DNA from: Candidatus Saccharimonadota bacterium
GTDB lineage: Bacteria; Patescibacteriota; Saccharimonadia; Saccharimonadales; EFPC-124
NCBI GenBank assembly: GCA_016880595.1
Contig: JAEHDC010000032.1
Location: 1-21,566 of the forward strand
Length of the DNA stretch: 21,566 nucleotides
Direction of reading: 5' to 3'
This document shows, one piece after another, positions 13,452 to 20,781 of this stretch. A program made the translations under genes and the position numbers. The number at the start of each line of letters is the position of its first letter. Position 1 is the stretch's first letter. The notes under the pieces were generated by a model, which saw only the letters and a list, made by a program, of their open reading frames with translations, searched no databases and was not told where the DNA came from.

Positions 13452-15356
13452 ATGAACGCCCAACAAATACGCAAAGCTTATCTTGATTTTTTTAAAAACC
13501 GTGGCCATGCAATCGTGCCGCGCGCGCTTTTAGTGCCGCAAAACGACCCCACAACTTTATTCACCGGCTCTGGAATGCAACCAATTTTACCATATCTTTT
13601 AGGGCAGGAGCATCCAAGCGGAAACCGTTTAACAGATAGCCAGCCATGCGTCCGCGCCCAGGATATTGAGGATGTTGGAGACAATCGTCATACCACTTTT
13701 TTTGAAATGCTTGGGAACTGGAGCCTGGGCGATTATTTTAAAAACGAGCAACTGCCGTGGATGGGCGAATTTTTGCTTGACGTTGTAAAGCTCGATCCGC
13801 AAAAAATTTACGTCACCTGTTTTATTGGCGCGCCGGAGTTTGGTATTCCTAAAGACGAGCAAAGCGTGGGGCTTTGGCAAAAACTATTTGCCGAGCGCGG
13901 CATTAACGCCAAAATTGCCGACATCGGCAACGAGCAAGCCGGCTACCAGCATGGCATAAAAGAAGGCGAACGCATCTTTTACTACGATGCCAGCAAGAAC
14001 TGGTGGTGCCGAGGTGGCAAAATGGCCGACATGCCCGTCGGTGAGCCTGGCGGCCCAGACAGCGAAATGTTTTATCGCTTCGACGACTCGCCGCACACGC
14101 CGGAAGAAGTTAAAAAATATGGCTCCCGTTGCCACCCAAACTGCGACTGCGGCCGCTTTATGGAAATTGGCAACAACGTTTTTATGGAATACGTGCGCAC
14201 AAAAGATGGCTTTGCCAAGCTGCCAAAGCAAAACGTCGACCATGGCTCCGGTCTGGAGCGCATTGCCGCGGCTGCTCTTAACAGCCCAGACATCTTTAAA
14301 GTCAGCTTACTCTGGCCAATCGTTGAAAAACTTCAACAACTCAGCGGCAAAAATTACGAATCCAACACCAATGCCATGCGCGTTATTGCCGACCACCTCC
14401 GCGGCGCCACATTCCTAGCTGTCGACGGCGTCACCCCAAGCAACAAAGGCGAAGGCTACGCCATGCGTCGCCTAATGCGCCGCGCCATTCGCTTTGCTTT
14501 TGACCTTGGCGTAGAACAAAATTTTTGCGAAGAAATCATTCCGGTAATAGTAAGCCTCTACCAGAACGATTACCCAGAAGTAGCCGAGCGGCGCCAGCAG
14601 GTTGTTGATGTTTTGGCTCGCGAGGAAAAAATCTTTAGGAAAACTCTGCGCCAAGGCGTTCGCGAATTTAAAAAGCTTACCGCTGACGACAAGCTCACTG
14701 GCGAAATTATCTTCAAGCTTTATGACACCTACGGCTTTCCGGCCGAACTTAGCGTTGAAGAAGCTTATGAGCAAAATATCGAGGTACCAGAAAACTGGCA
14801 ACAAGAATTTGAAGATCAAATGCAAACTCAGCGCAACCGCAGTCGCACCGCCAGCGCTGGCGATTTTAAAGGCGGCCTGGCCGACCATTCCGAAATCACC
14901 ACCAAATATCACACCGCGACCCATCTGTTGCAAGCAGCACTAAGACAGGTTTTGGGTAATCACGTTACGCAGCGCGGCAGCAATATCAATGCCGAGCGAA
15001 TTCGCTTTGACTTTAGCCATCCACAAAAAGTAACGCCGGAAGAAATCAAAAAAGTCGAGGACTTAGTAAACCAGCAAATTGCCAAGGATTTACCAGTCAC
15101 CTGGCGCGAAGAAAATACCAAACAAGCTTTTGCCAGTGGCGCAATTGGCGCTTTTGGCGACAAATACGGCGAAATGGTAAAAGTCTACACAGTTGGCGAT
15201 CCAAACGGCGAATACTTTAGCCGCGAAATCTGCGGCGGCCCGCACGTTGAACATACCGGTCAGCTAGCTGAAGGTAACAAAAAGTTCAAGATTAAAAAAG
15301 AAGAAGCTAGCAGCGCCGGAGTCAGGCGCATAAAAGCAGCGCTAGTTGCACAGTAA
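13452..15356 (+). CDS. alaS: Alanyl-tRNA synthetase, short form lacking the C-terminal domains
   Basis: 634 aa against about 875 in E. coli. It joins alanine to tRNA(Ala). The class II catalytic core is complete: LLVPQNDPTTLFTGSGMQ, RAQDIEDVGDNRHTTFFEMLGNWS, a Cys cluster HPNCDCGRFMEIGN, DHGSGLERI and the GGxxxxGEGYAMRRLMRR-like motif. The editing domain follows, with zinc/active-site motifs HTATH (about 487-491) and CGGPH (about 594-598), so mischarged Ser/Gly should still be cleared. The protein ends at VRRIKAALVAQ, right after the editing domain; the oligomerisation and C-Ala parts are missing. The ending is clean, followed by a terminator, so this is the natural length, as in other reduced genomes. 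Own promoter, nearly leaderless. Confidence 0.95.
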   Translation: MNAQQIRKAYLDFFKNRGHAIVPRALLVPQNDPTTLFTGSGMQPILPYLLGQEHPSGNRLTDSQPCVRAQDIEDVGDNRHTTFFEMLGNWSLGDYFKNEQLPWMGEFLLDVVKLDPQKIYVTCFIGAPEFGIPKDEQSVGLWQKLFAERGINAKIADIGNEQAGYQHGIKEGERIFYYDASKNWWCRGGKMADMPVGEPGGPDSEMFYRFDDSPHTPEEVKKYGSRCHPNCDCGRFMEIGNNVFMEYVRTKDGFAKLPKQNVDHGSGLERIAAAALNSPDIFKVSLLWPIVEKLQQLSGKNYESNTNAMRVIADHLRGATFLAVDGVTPSNKGEGYAMRRLMRRAIRFAFDLGVEQNFCEEIIPVIVSLYQNDYPEVAERRQQVVDVLAREEKIFRKTLRQGVREFKKLTADDKLTGEIIFKLYDTYGFPAELSVEEAYEQNIEVPENWQQEFEDQMQTQRNRSRTASAGDFKGGLADHSEITTKYHTATHLLQAALRQVLGNHVTQRGSNINAERIRFDFSHPQKVTPEEIKKVEDLVNQQIAKDLPVTWREENTKQAFASGAIGAFGDKYGEMVKVYTVGDPNGEYFSREICGGPHVEHTGQLAEGNKKFKIKKEEASSAGVRRIKAALVAQ

Positions 15357-15392
15357 TAAAACCGGCCATTGCGGCCGGTTCTTTTTATTTTT
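15357..15392. terminator. Bidirectional intrinsic terminator between alaS and the Pro/Gln-rich gene
   Basis: AACCGGCC-ATTGC-GGCCGGTT (15360-15367 and 15373-15380), followed on plus by a T-rich tract (15381-15392) and on minus by TTTATTA. It ends alaS on one strand and the convergent small gene on the other. It is the only hairpin in the window with a clear U-tract. Confidence 0.85.
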
Positions 15393-15681
15393 ACCAATTT
15401 GTTTTTGGCTGATCTGCACCTTCTTGAGGCTGCTCACCTCCAGATTGTTCGCTGGGAGTTGGCGTTGGAGTTGGCTCACCAGTTTGCGGAGTTGGCTCTT
15501 CGGTCGGAACAGGTGGAGTAGCCGGAGCTTCGCCCCATTGTCCTGTTGCCTGGCCACCTTCTTCTTGCCCGCCTGTTTGTGGCGGAGTTGGCTGCTGTGA
15601 CTGAGGTTGTTGCGGTTGCTCGCTTGTCCCCTGAGGTTGAGTTGTAGGCTCACCAGTCGGCTGCTGTGTACCTTCGTCCAT
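15391..15681 (-). CDS. Pro/Gln/Thr/Glu-rich disordered small protein, 96 aa
   Basis: No family recognised. The composition is extreme: mostly Pro, Gln, Thr, Glu and Gly, with recurring QPT, EPT, TPTP and QQPQ units, almost no hydrophobic residue, and only two Trp (QW near 49 and the final W). No signal peptide, membrane helix or anchor. Yet the gene signals are among the best in the window: AAGGAG 5 nt before the ATG, a TTGGCA-17-TATAGT promoter, and an intrinsic terminator. It should therefore be a real, well-expressed, intrinsically disordered cytoplasmic protein. Its convergent neighbour is alaS and the gene behind it is Nudix-like; neither suggests a role. Confidence 0.7.
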   Translation of the reverse strand: MDEGTQQPTGEPTTQPQGTSEQPQQPQSQQPTPPQTGGQEEGGQATGQWGEAPATPPVPTEEPTPQTGEPTPTPTPSEQSGGEQPQEGADQPKTNW

Positions 15682-15715
15682 AAATTCTCCTTGTTAATTA
15701 CTGCTTATGTTTATT

Positions 15716-15744
15716 ACTATAACAAGTTTTGGCAAAAGTGCCAA
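15716..15744 (-). promoter_or_regulatory. Promoter of the Pro/Gln-rich gene
   Basis: -35 TTGGCA (15744-15739), 17 bp, -10 TATAGT (15721-15716), minus strand. Start predicted near 15709, leader about 28 nt. Confidence 0.75.
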
Positions 15745-15745
15745 A
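15728..15745. repeat. 7-bp inverted repeat over the -35 box
   Basis: TTTGGCA-AAAG-TGCCAAA. It covers the -35 element of the Pro/Gln-rich gene and lies 8 nt after the stop of the Nudix-like gene, so it could be an operator, a weak terminator of the upstream gene, or both. Confidence 0.4.
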
Positions 15746-15753
15746 TACAAAGT

Positions 15754-16221
15754 CTAAATCTCTATAAAGTCCTCGGCCGCAACAAAATCTTTTAGCTTTA
15801 AAGCCCAGGCAACGCAATCTGGAATTGTCTCAACTTTTGGCTCTAAATCTGACAGCCCCTTTACTGGCGCCCAGATGTAATCACAATATTCTTCCTCGTT
15901 TAAAACAACCTTGCCGCCAACATACTGCGCAATGTAATGCGGCAGAATCATGGAATCGCCGGAGTTTTTGATATACAAAATATTTTTTGTTGCCGCCGGG
16001 TAAACGCGCACTTTAAAATCAGCGCCGACTTCTTCATCCTTTTCTCTTTTGAGGCCAGTAATAATTGAGTCGTCGGTAGTTTCAAGCTTGCCGCAAATAA
16101 ACGAGTAGGTTTGGTCATAATCTGCCTCGCCACGGCGCTTGGCCAAAAAGACCTTGCTCCAGTCTTGCGAAAATAGCACAAGCTTTTGACAAAACTGGAA
16201 ATTATATTTTAAATCACCCAT
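15754..16221 (-). CDS. Nudix-like hydrolase, atypical Nudix box
   Basis: 155 aa from the ATG at 16221-16219, chosen over a Met 14 codons upstream because AGGAG lies 5 nt before it and the upstream stretch holds a -10 box. The Nudix signature GX5EX7REUXEEXGU is only partly met: the G of FICGKLE, a Asp where the first Glu is expected, one extra residue, then REKDEEVG with the metal-binding Glu pair intact. Nudix enzymes cleave nucleoside diphosphates linked to another group; the substrate cannot be read here. Further segments: FLAKRRGEADYDQTYSFICGKL and a C-terminal helix (DCVAWALKLKDFV). Probably active but divergent. Confidence 0.65.
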   Translation of the reverse strand: MGDLKYNFQFCQKLVLFSQDWSKVFLAKRRGEADYDQTYSFICGKLETTDDSIITGLKREKDEEVGADFKVRVYPAATKNILYIKNSGDSMILPHYIAQYVGGKVVLNEEEYCDYIWAPVKGLSDLEPKVETIPDCVAWALKLKDFVAAEDFIEI

Positions 16222-16240
16222 ATCAGCTCCTAACCGCCCA

Positions 16241-16246
16241 ATTATA
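16241..16246 (-). promoter_or_regulatory. -10 element of the Nudix-like gene
   Basis: TATAAT on the minus strand, start predicted near 16234, leader about 13 nt including AGGAG. No good -35 is seen. It lies within the short gap after mnmA. Confidence 0.45.
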
Positions 16247-16273
16247 CAAGATGCTGCCAGCAAAAACTAGCTA

Positions 16274-17329
16274 CTAAACTACAATTCCGCCGCCAGCAAC
16301 GCGGTTACCATCGTAAATTACAGCGGATTGTCCAGGGGTAATGGCGCGTTCTGGATCTTCTAACTTTAATCTCAAGCCGCTCTCTGAGATTTTGGTAATT
16401 TTGCATTTTATTAGCGGTGCGCGATAACGCATCCGCACTTGGTAAGTTACGCCTGGCTGCGGCGCGCCATTTATCCAATGCAGATGCGCCAGCTCTAGCT
16501 CATCACGCCAGAGGTTTTCATCGTTCAGGTTTGTAGTAACATAAACAATATTTTTGGCCATATCTTTGCCAACCACATAGTACGGCAAACCGCCGCCAAC
16601 GCCCAAACCATGGCGCTGACCAAATGTGTAAAAAATGGCACCATCGTGCTGACCAAGGATTTTGTTAGTTTTCTTGTCCACAACGTCGCCAGGCTTGGCA
16701 TGCACATATTGCTGCAAAAAATCCTTTATACCAACTTTGCCAACAAAGCAAATACCTTGCGAATCCTTTTTGACAGCCGTTGCCAAACCAAGTGCGGCAG
16801 CTTTTTGCCGAACTTCCGGCTTGGTCAAACCGCCCAGCGGAAAAATAGTTTTGGCCAGCGCCGCCTCTGTTATACGGTATAAAAAGTATGTTTGATCTTT
16901 AGCTGCATCGACAGCGGTCAACAATGCCGAAACGCCTTCAAAAACTCCAACCTGCGCATAATGCCCTGTTGCAATTTTCTCCGCGCCGTCAGCTAAAGCC
17001 GCATCCAGGAACACCTTAAACTTTACCTCTTGATTGCACATTACATCTGGATTTGGCGTGCGGCCAGCCTGATATTCGGCAATCATGTAATCCACAACCT
17101 TTTGCTTGTACTCGGTCTGAAAGTCAAAAACTTTAAACGGGATTCCAAGTTGTACGGCCACACGTTTGGCATCAGCCAAATCTCCTGCCCATGGGCATTT
17201 CATTCCTGGCAAGTCTTGCGTCCAGTTTTTCATATACACGCCAGTAACGTCATGGCCTTGTTGCTTTAAAAGTGCGGCGGATACGCTGCTGTCTACGCCG
17301 CCGCTCATGCCTACGTAAACCCTTGTCAT
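16274..17329 (-). CDS. mnmA: tRNA-specific 2-thiouridylase MnmA
   Basis: 351 aa, standard length. The ATG at 17329 overlaps the upstream TGA (ATGA), and the conserved N-terminus starts just there (RVYVGMSGGVDSSV). PP-loop motif SGGVDSS, then CNQEVKFKVF with the first catalytic Cys, TGHYA, DSQGICFVG with the second catalytic Cys, GQHDGAIFYTFGQRHGLG, and the C-terminal beta-barrel ending GGGIVV. It puts sulfur on U34 of Lys, Glu and Gln tRNAs using ATP and persulfide sulfur. The cysteine desulfurase two genes upstream in the same operon is the obvious sulfur donor; no TusA-E-type relay genes are seen nearby. Confidence 0.95.
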   Translation of the reverse strand: MTRVYVGMSGGVDSSVSAALLKQQGHDVTGVYMKNWTQDLPGMKCPWAGDLADAKRVAVQLGIPFKVFDFQTEYKQKVVDYMIAEYQAGRTPNPDVMCNQEVKFKVFLDAALADGAEKIATGHYAQVGVFEGVSALLTAVDAAKDQTYFLYRITEAALAKTIFPLGGLTKPEVRQKAAALGLATAVKKDSQGICFVGKVGIKDFLQQYVHAKPGDVVDKKTNKILGQHDGAIFYTFGQRHGLGVGGGLPYYVVGKDMAKNIVYVTTNLNDENLWRDELELAHLHWINGAPQPGVTYQVRMRYRAPLIKCKITKISESGLRLKLEDPERAITPGQSAVIYDGNRVAGGGIVV

Positions 17330-17922
17330 AAAGAAGTTACCACCGATTTTACCATTTCGGACAGCGCCAGCCACCAACCGTTTGGTGTCAAAAACCAAGC
17401 CGATGTCCATTGGCGGTCATTGATGGTTGGATGGTTAAGGATGGTTACGTCATCGCCAAAAACGGCTTTAAACTCAATGTAGGCGCGGCGCTGGTGATAC
17501 GGCGAGGTAACCAAAATTATGCGGTTCGCATCTGTTAAAATCCTGGCGGTTTTAATAGCATTTTGCGCGGTGTCCATGGCATCTTCCTCAATAATAATTG
17601 CGCTATCTGGCACGCCGGCCGCCAGGGCCTGTTTGCGCATGACTGCGGCATTGGATGGGCTGTCTTCATCCAGAGCCGCACCAGAAAAAACAATTATCGG
17701 CGCCCAGCCTGCTTCGTACAAATCAATAGCTTCTTGAGTGCGAGCCGCCGTGTCGCCACCGCTGATTGCTACAATCGCGTCAGCTGGCGCGCATTTTGCG
17801 CTTAAAGGATCTGGCTCGGCACAGGAGCTTAAATCATCTGGGGATAAATAAGTTTGGATACTCCAAATAACCCCAATTACCAATAAACAAATGCCAATAA
17901 TAAAGCTTAGAAATTTTAACAT
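17326..17922 (-). CDS. YdcF/DUF218-family membrane-anchored protein
   Basis: 198 aa. The N-terminal hydrophobic segment (about 4-25) is a membrane anchor or signal. The DUF218 (YdcF-like) domain follows: AIVAISGGDTAARTQEAIDLY, VFSGAA, IIEEDAMDTAQNA and ILVTSPYHQRRAY, the usual conserved blocks. Family members bind nucleotides or act on envelope precursors (SanA, ElyC and YdcF relatives), but few are characterised. The gene overlaps the cysteine desulfurase by 7 nt and mnmA by 4 nt, so translation is coupled through the operon. An envelope role seems more likely than one in tRNA thiolation, so its place between those two genes is odd. Confidence 0.85.
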   Translation of the reverse strand: MLKFLSFIIGICLLVIGVIWSIQTYLSPDDLSSCAEPDPLSAKCAPADAIVAISGGDTAARTQEAIDLYEAGWAPIIVFSGAALDEDSPSNAAVMRKQALAAGVPDSAIIIEEDAMDTAQNAIKTARILTDANRIILVTSPYHQRRAYIEFKAVFGDDVTILNHPTINDRQWTSAWFLTPNGWWLALSEMVKSVVTSL

Positions 17923-19058
17923 TCTTTTACCGCCTGAATAATTCTAGTGGAAGCATCTTGGATTTGGCTGGGAGTAGTTGGGCGACCAAGACTCAAGCGC
18001 AAACTGCCTTGAGCTAAACTTTGGTCAAGGCCGATTGCTTGCAGAACTTGCGACTTTGTGTCTTTATTAGCTGCACAAGCTGCACCAGTGCTAGCCATAA
18101 CGCCGCGTTCATCTAGTAGCATCAGCAAACGCTCGCCATCAATGTTTGGCCAGCTAAGGTGTAAAATGCTGGGCAGACGCTTTTTTTGACTGCCGTTAAC
18201 CTGGATTTGCGGCAAGGCTTGCAAAATTCGGCGCTCCAGTTCCTGGCGCAAAATATTGAGATGAACAATCTCTTCTTTGCGATTTGTCTGGCAAATATCC
18301 AGCGCCGTAGCCAGGCCAATGCAGCCAGCAACGTTCTCCGTTCCAGAACGTAACCCGCGCTCCTGCCCGCCGCCAATATGCAGAGGCGCCAATTCTAACC
18401 CTGTTTTTACAAATAAAACTCCGGTTTGTTTTGGGCCGTACATTTTGGCGCCGTTAAGCGTCAGCAAATCCACACCCAAACGGCTGACGTGCAGATCCAA
18501 ATAATATGCTTGACTGGCATCAGTATGCAAATACAGAGGTAGATTAATATTTTTTAGCTGACGCAGACGACGCGCTTCTTGCAAGATTGTTGCAATGTCT
18601 TTGAGATTTTGGATTGTGCCGATTTCGTTATTTGCATAACCAACACTCACCAAAACCGTCTTATCTGTCAACATTTTTTTAAAAGCGTCTACATCTAGCG
18701 CGCCATCTGGTTTTACTGGAATTAGCGCGTGGTTGTACTGTTTGGTTGTGGCCAAAACCGCATCGTGCTCAATTGCCAACGCCAGCACCTCGCACTTTGG
18801 ATAATTGCGCATAACGCCGTTTATTGCTAAACTTATAGACTCTGTTGCGCCAGCCGTAAAAATGACCTCACCAGGCTTTGCGCCCAACCAGTGCGCCACG
18901 CGCGCGCGAGCTTCTTCAACATCTTGGCGAACTTTTTTGGCAGCCAAATAAGAGCTGGACGGATTGTAAAACAGCTCTGTAAAATACGGCTCCATAGCTT
19001 GCAAAACGCTTGCATCAAGCGGTGTCGCAGCGGCATAATCTAAATAGATTGAATCCAT
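17916..19058 (-). CDS. Cysteine desulfurase (NifS/IscS-like, class V aminotransferase fold)
   Basis: 380 aa. PLP enzyme that takes sulfur from cysteine as an enzyme-bound persulfide. Motifs: YLDYAAATPLD; FTAGATESISLAI; AIEHDAVL with the PLP-stacking His; HTDASQA; the Schiff-base Lys in NGAKMYGPKQTG (usually SGHKxxGPKG; the His before Lys is Ala here); GGGQERGLRSGTEN; catalytic Cys in ASTGAACAANKD; C-terminal LRLSLGRPTT. The longer active-site loop around Cys and the SGTEN motif fit the IscS/NifS branch. The start at 19058 lies 19 nt after the upstream stop. Downstream mnmA suggests that tRNA thiolation is its main client; Fe-S assembly cannot be excluded. Confidence 0.92.
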   Translation of the reverse strand: MDSIYLDYAAATPLDASVLQAMEPYFTELFYNPSSSYLAAKKVRQDVEEARARVAHWLGAKPGEVIFTAGATESISLAINGVMRNYPKCEVLALAIEHDAVLATTKQYNHALIPVKPDGALDVDAFKKMLTDKTVLVSVGYANNEIGTIQNLKDIATILQEARRLRQLKNINLPLYLHTDASQAYYLDLHVSRLGVDLLTLNGAKMYGPKQTGVLFVKTGLELAPLHIGGGQERGLRSGTENVAGCIGLATALDICQTNRKEEIVHLNILRQELERRILQALPQIQVNGSQKKRLPSILHLSWPNIDGERLLMLLDERGVMASTGAACAANKDTKSQVLQAIGLDQSLAQGSLRLSLGRPTTPSQIQDASTRIIQAVKEC

Positions 19059-19077
19059 ACACTTATGTTATCGCGAA

Positions 19078-19506
19078 TTAGGCATTTACGCCAATTGCCA
19101 AAGGCATACCGGTGGCTGGGTTGTAGCCGTAGATTTGGCGCGCAACTTCTTCGTAGTACATGTGCATTGCCCAAACGAGGTTGTTCAGTTCCTGGCCTTC
19201 AACAAAAGTATACGGTTGACCCTCTTGAATTTTTAAAACGCCGTTATTGTGGACTTCATATCTTATGGTTGAGCTCATTTTTTTGCGAGTTGTGACATCC
19301 GTCCACTCTTCGTGCCAAACCCAAGTGCTATCATCTAAGCAGAAAAATTCGCGTCTGCGACCTTTTGGCACCGGGCCAAAAAGCTGACCGCCGATTTTAG
19401 ACTCCATCCTAATTAAGTCACGACGAGTATATTTTGAACGACGCCTTGGCGTATCAGCAATTGGATCGCCAGTAATTAACGTGGCAATTTTGTTAAAAAA
19501 CGACAT
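19078..19506 (-). CDS. Conserved-looking unknown protein, 142 aa
   Basis: Start at ATG 19506-19504: a GGGAAGGGAAG Shine-Dalgarno region lies about 4-14 nt upstream, inside the 3' end of the preceding gene (14-nt overlap). The frame runs on much further upstream but that part overlaps the neighbour. No named family is recognised. It has a basic segment (TPRRRSKYTRRDL), then GQLFGPVPKGRRREFFCLDDSTWVWHEEW, a dense aromatic block that looks like a conserved core, and a C-terminal helix with MHMYYEEVARQIYGYNP. No membrane helix. I recall similar proteins in Saccharibacteria only vaguely. Cotranscription with its partner and the cysteine desulfurase is likely. Confidence 0.75.
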   Translation of the reverse strand: MSFFNKIATLITGDPIADTPRRRSKYTRRDLIRMESKIGGQLFGPVPKGRRREFFCLDDSTWVWHEEWTDVTTRKKMSSTIRYEVHNNGVLKIQEGQPYTFVEGQELNNLVWAMHMYYEEVARQIYGYNPATGMPLAIGVNA

Positions 19507-19873
19507 GTTCTTCCCTTCCCGCGTCAAGAACGTTATTGCGCAAAACCACAAGATTGGCGCCAACAGTGCGCATAATTTGCTCTGGTGTGGCTTGAACTTC
19601 TTGCACCTCAACAGATTGAGCCACAGGTTCGGTACGAGAAAAAGCCGCCATAGCAGCAGTGCGCGCCACCTGCGCCTCTTGGTCACCGTTGTAACCCGAA
19701 AATTGTTGTTCGTAAGTTGTATTTAAGTTGTTTGGTTCGGGGGTAATTGCTTGTTGCCAAGCTACTTCTCTCTCGGCAACGTCATGAGGAACGCCTTTAG
19801 CCTCGGCAAAAAAATCAACAGGATCAGTGACATGCATATCTGGAAAATGGTAAATGGATTCCTGGTTATTCAT
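19493..19873 (-). CDS. Unknown small soluble protein, 126 aa
   Basis: ATG at 19873 with GAGG about 10 nt upstream. No family recognised. Acidic, Gln/Ala-rich, probably partly disordered in the middle (PEPNNLNTTYEQQFSGYNGD), with a C-terminal helix (PEQIMRTVGANLVVLRNNVL). No signal peptide or membrane segment. It overlaps the 142-aa gene by 14 nt, with that gene's Shine-Dalgarno inside its own codons, so the two are translated together and may act as a pair. A 101-nt gap separates it from tatD and may hold a promoter. Confidence 0.65.
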   Translation of the reverse strand: MNNQESIYHFPDMHVTDPVDFFAEAKGVPHDVAEREVAWQQAITPEPNNLNTTYEQQFSGYNGDQEAQVARTAAMAAFSRTEPVAQSVEVQEVQATPEQIMRTVGANLVVLRNNVLDAGREEHVVF

Positions 19874-19929
19874 AAACTCGCGCCTCTTAAATTTGAGTAT
19901 TTGATTTTAGGGTGTTTATTTTTTGCACA

Positions 19930-19958
19930 ATTAAATTGGCTTATGTTCTGGCAAGCAA
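19930..19958 (-). promoter_or_regulatory. Possible promoter in the gap after tatD
   Basis: -35 TTGCTT (19958-19953), 17 bp, -10 TTTAAT (19935-19930), minus strand. The match is modest; readthrough from metG-tatD is equally possible. The rest of the 101-bp gap shows nothing else clear. Confidence 0.3.
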
Positions 19959-19974
19959 AGATAAAAAGTGCAGA

Positions 19975-20781
19975 TTACCCCAAGCCAAAAAGCTTGTTTG
20001 CGTTTTGCGTGGTATGGCGAGCGATGTTTTGCAGCGAATCATTTCTAAGATCCGCTAAAAATTCCGCTACCAACCTCACATTCGCTGGCTCGTTTATAGT
20101 ACCACGAATAGACCGCGGCGTCAAGTAGGGCGCGTCTGTTTCAAGTAGTATTTTTTGCAACGGCAACTCCTTAGCCAGTTGCAATTGCCAGTCATTTTTT
20201 GTAAATGTCACAATGCCGTTTAAGCCAATCAAAAGGCCGCGTTCCAAGGCTTTCTCATAATTTTTTGGCGAATCCGTAAAACTGTGCAAAACACCGCGCA
20301 CATTTTGGTAGCTATCAAACACTGGCCAAAAATCATCAAAAGCCTCGCGAACGTGGAAGCTAATTGGCAAATTGCACTCTAACGCCAACTGAATTTGATC
20401 GTGCAGTGCGGCAATTTGCTGCTCTTTTGTAGAATGCGCGTAAAAATAATCCAAGCCAATCTCGCCAATTGCCACAACTTTTGGCTGGGCAGCAAGTAAC
20501 TTTAACAGAGGTAGAGCCGCATTTGCGTCTTTTGCTTCGTGCGGATGAAGACCAACCGCCGCCCAACACTGGCCATATTTTTGCGCAAAATTTACAGCGC
20601 GCTGACTATCAGCCGCAGTTGTACCAACGCACAAAATCCGTGTTACAGCTTGTGCTTTGGCGCGCTCGAGCATAACTTTTGGGTCAGGATCTTGAGCGCG
20701 CGACCACATATGCTCCGGCTCATCGCCAAATAAGGCTACCTCGGCCTCATGAATATGGCAATGCGAGTCAAAAATTTCCAT
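19975..20781 (-). CDS. tatD: TatD-family metal-dependent deoxyribonuclease
   Basis: 268 aa. TIM-barrel amidohydrolase-fold nuclease with all metal sites visible: DSHCHIHE (His7, His9), IGEIGLDYF (Glu), PISFHVREAF (His), GVLHSFTDS (His) and LLETDAPYLTP (Asp). TatD enzymes are 3'-5' DNA exonucleases with a proposed role in DNA repair and in D-aminoacyl-tRNA or oxidative-damage clearing; the exact substrate is unsettled. The ATG overlaps the metG stop by 1 nt (TAATG), the classic metG-tatD (ycfH/yabD) linkage seen across bacteria. Confidence 0.92.
   Translation of the reverse strand: MEIFDSHCHIHEAEVALFGDEPEHMWSRAQDPDPKVMLERAKAQAVTRILCVGTTAADSQRAVNFAQKYGQCWAAVGLHPHEAKDANAALPLLKLLAAQPKVVAIGEIGLDYFYAHSTKEQQIAALHDQIQLALECNLPISFHVREAFDDFWPVFDSYQNVRGVLHSFTDSPKNYEKALERGLLIGLNGIVTFTKNDWQLQLAKELPLQKILLETDAPYLTPRSIRGTINEPANVRLVAEFLADLRNDSLQNIARHTTQNANKLFGLG

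Noticed and set aside
14472..14933. 153-aa minus-strand frame inside alaS
   Set aside because: It is antisense to a conserved catalytic enzyme, with no initiation signals.
17330..17410. 27-residue N-terminal extension of MnmA
   Set aside because: It lies inside the YdcF-like gene; the ATGA overlap and conserved N-terminus fix the start at 17329.
19507..19686. 60-residue extension of the 142-aa protein
   Set aside because: It overlaps the 126-aa gene in another frame, and a strong ribosome site directly precedes the ATG at 19506.
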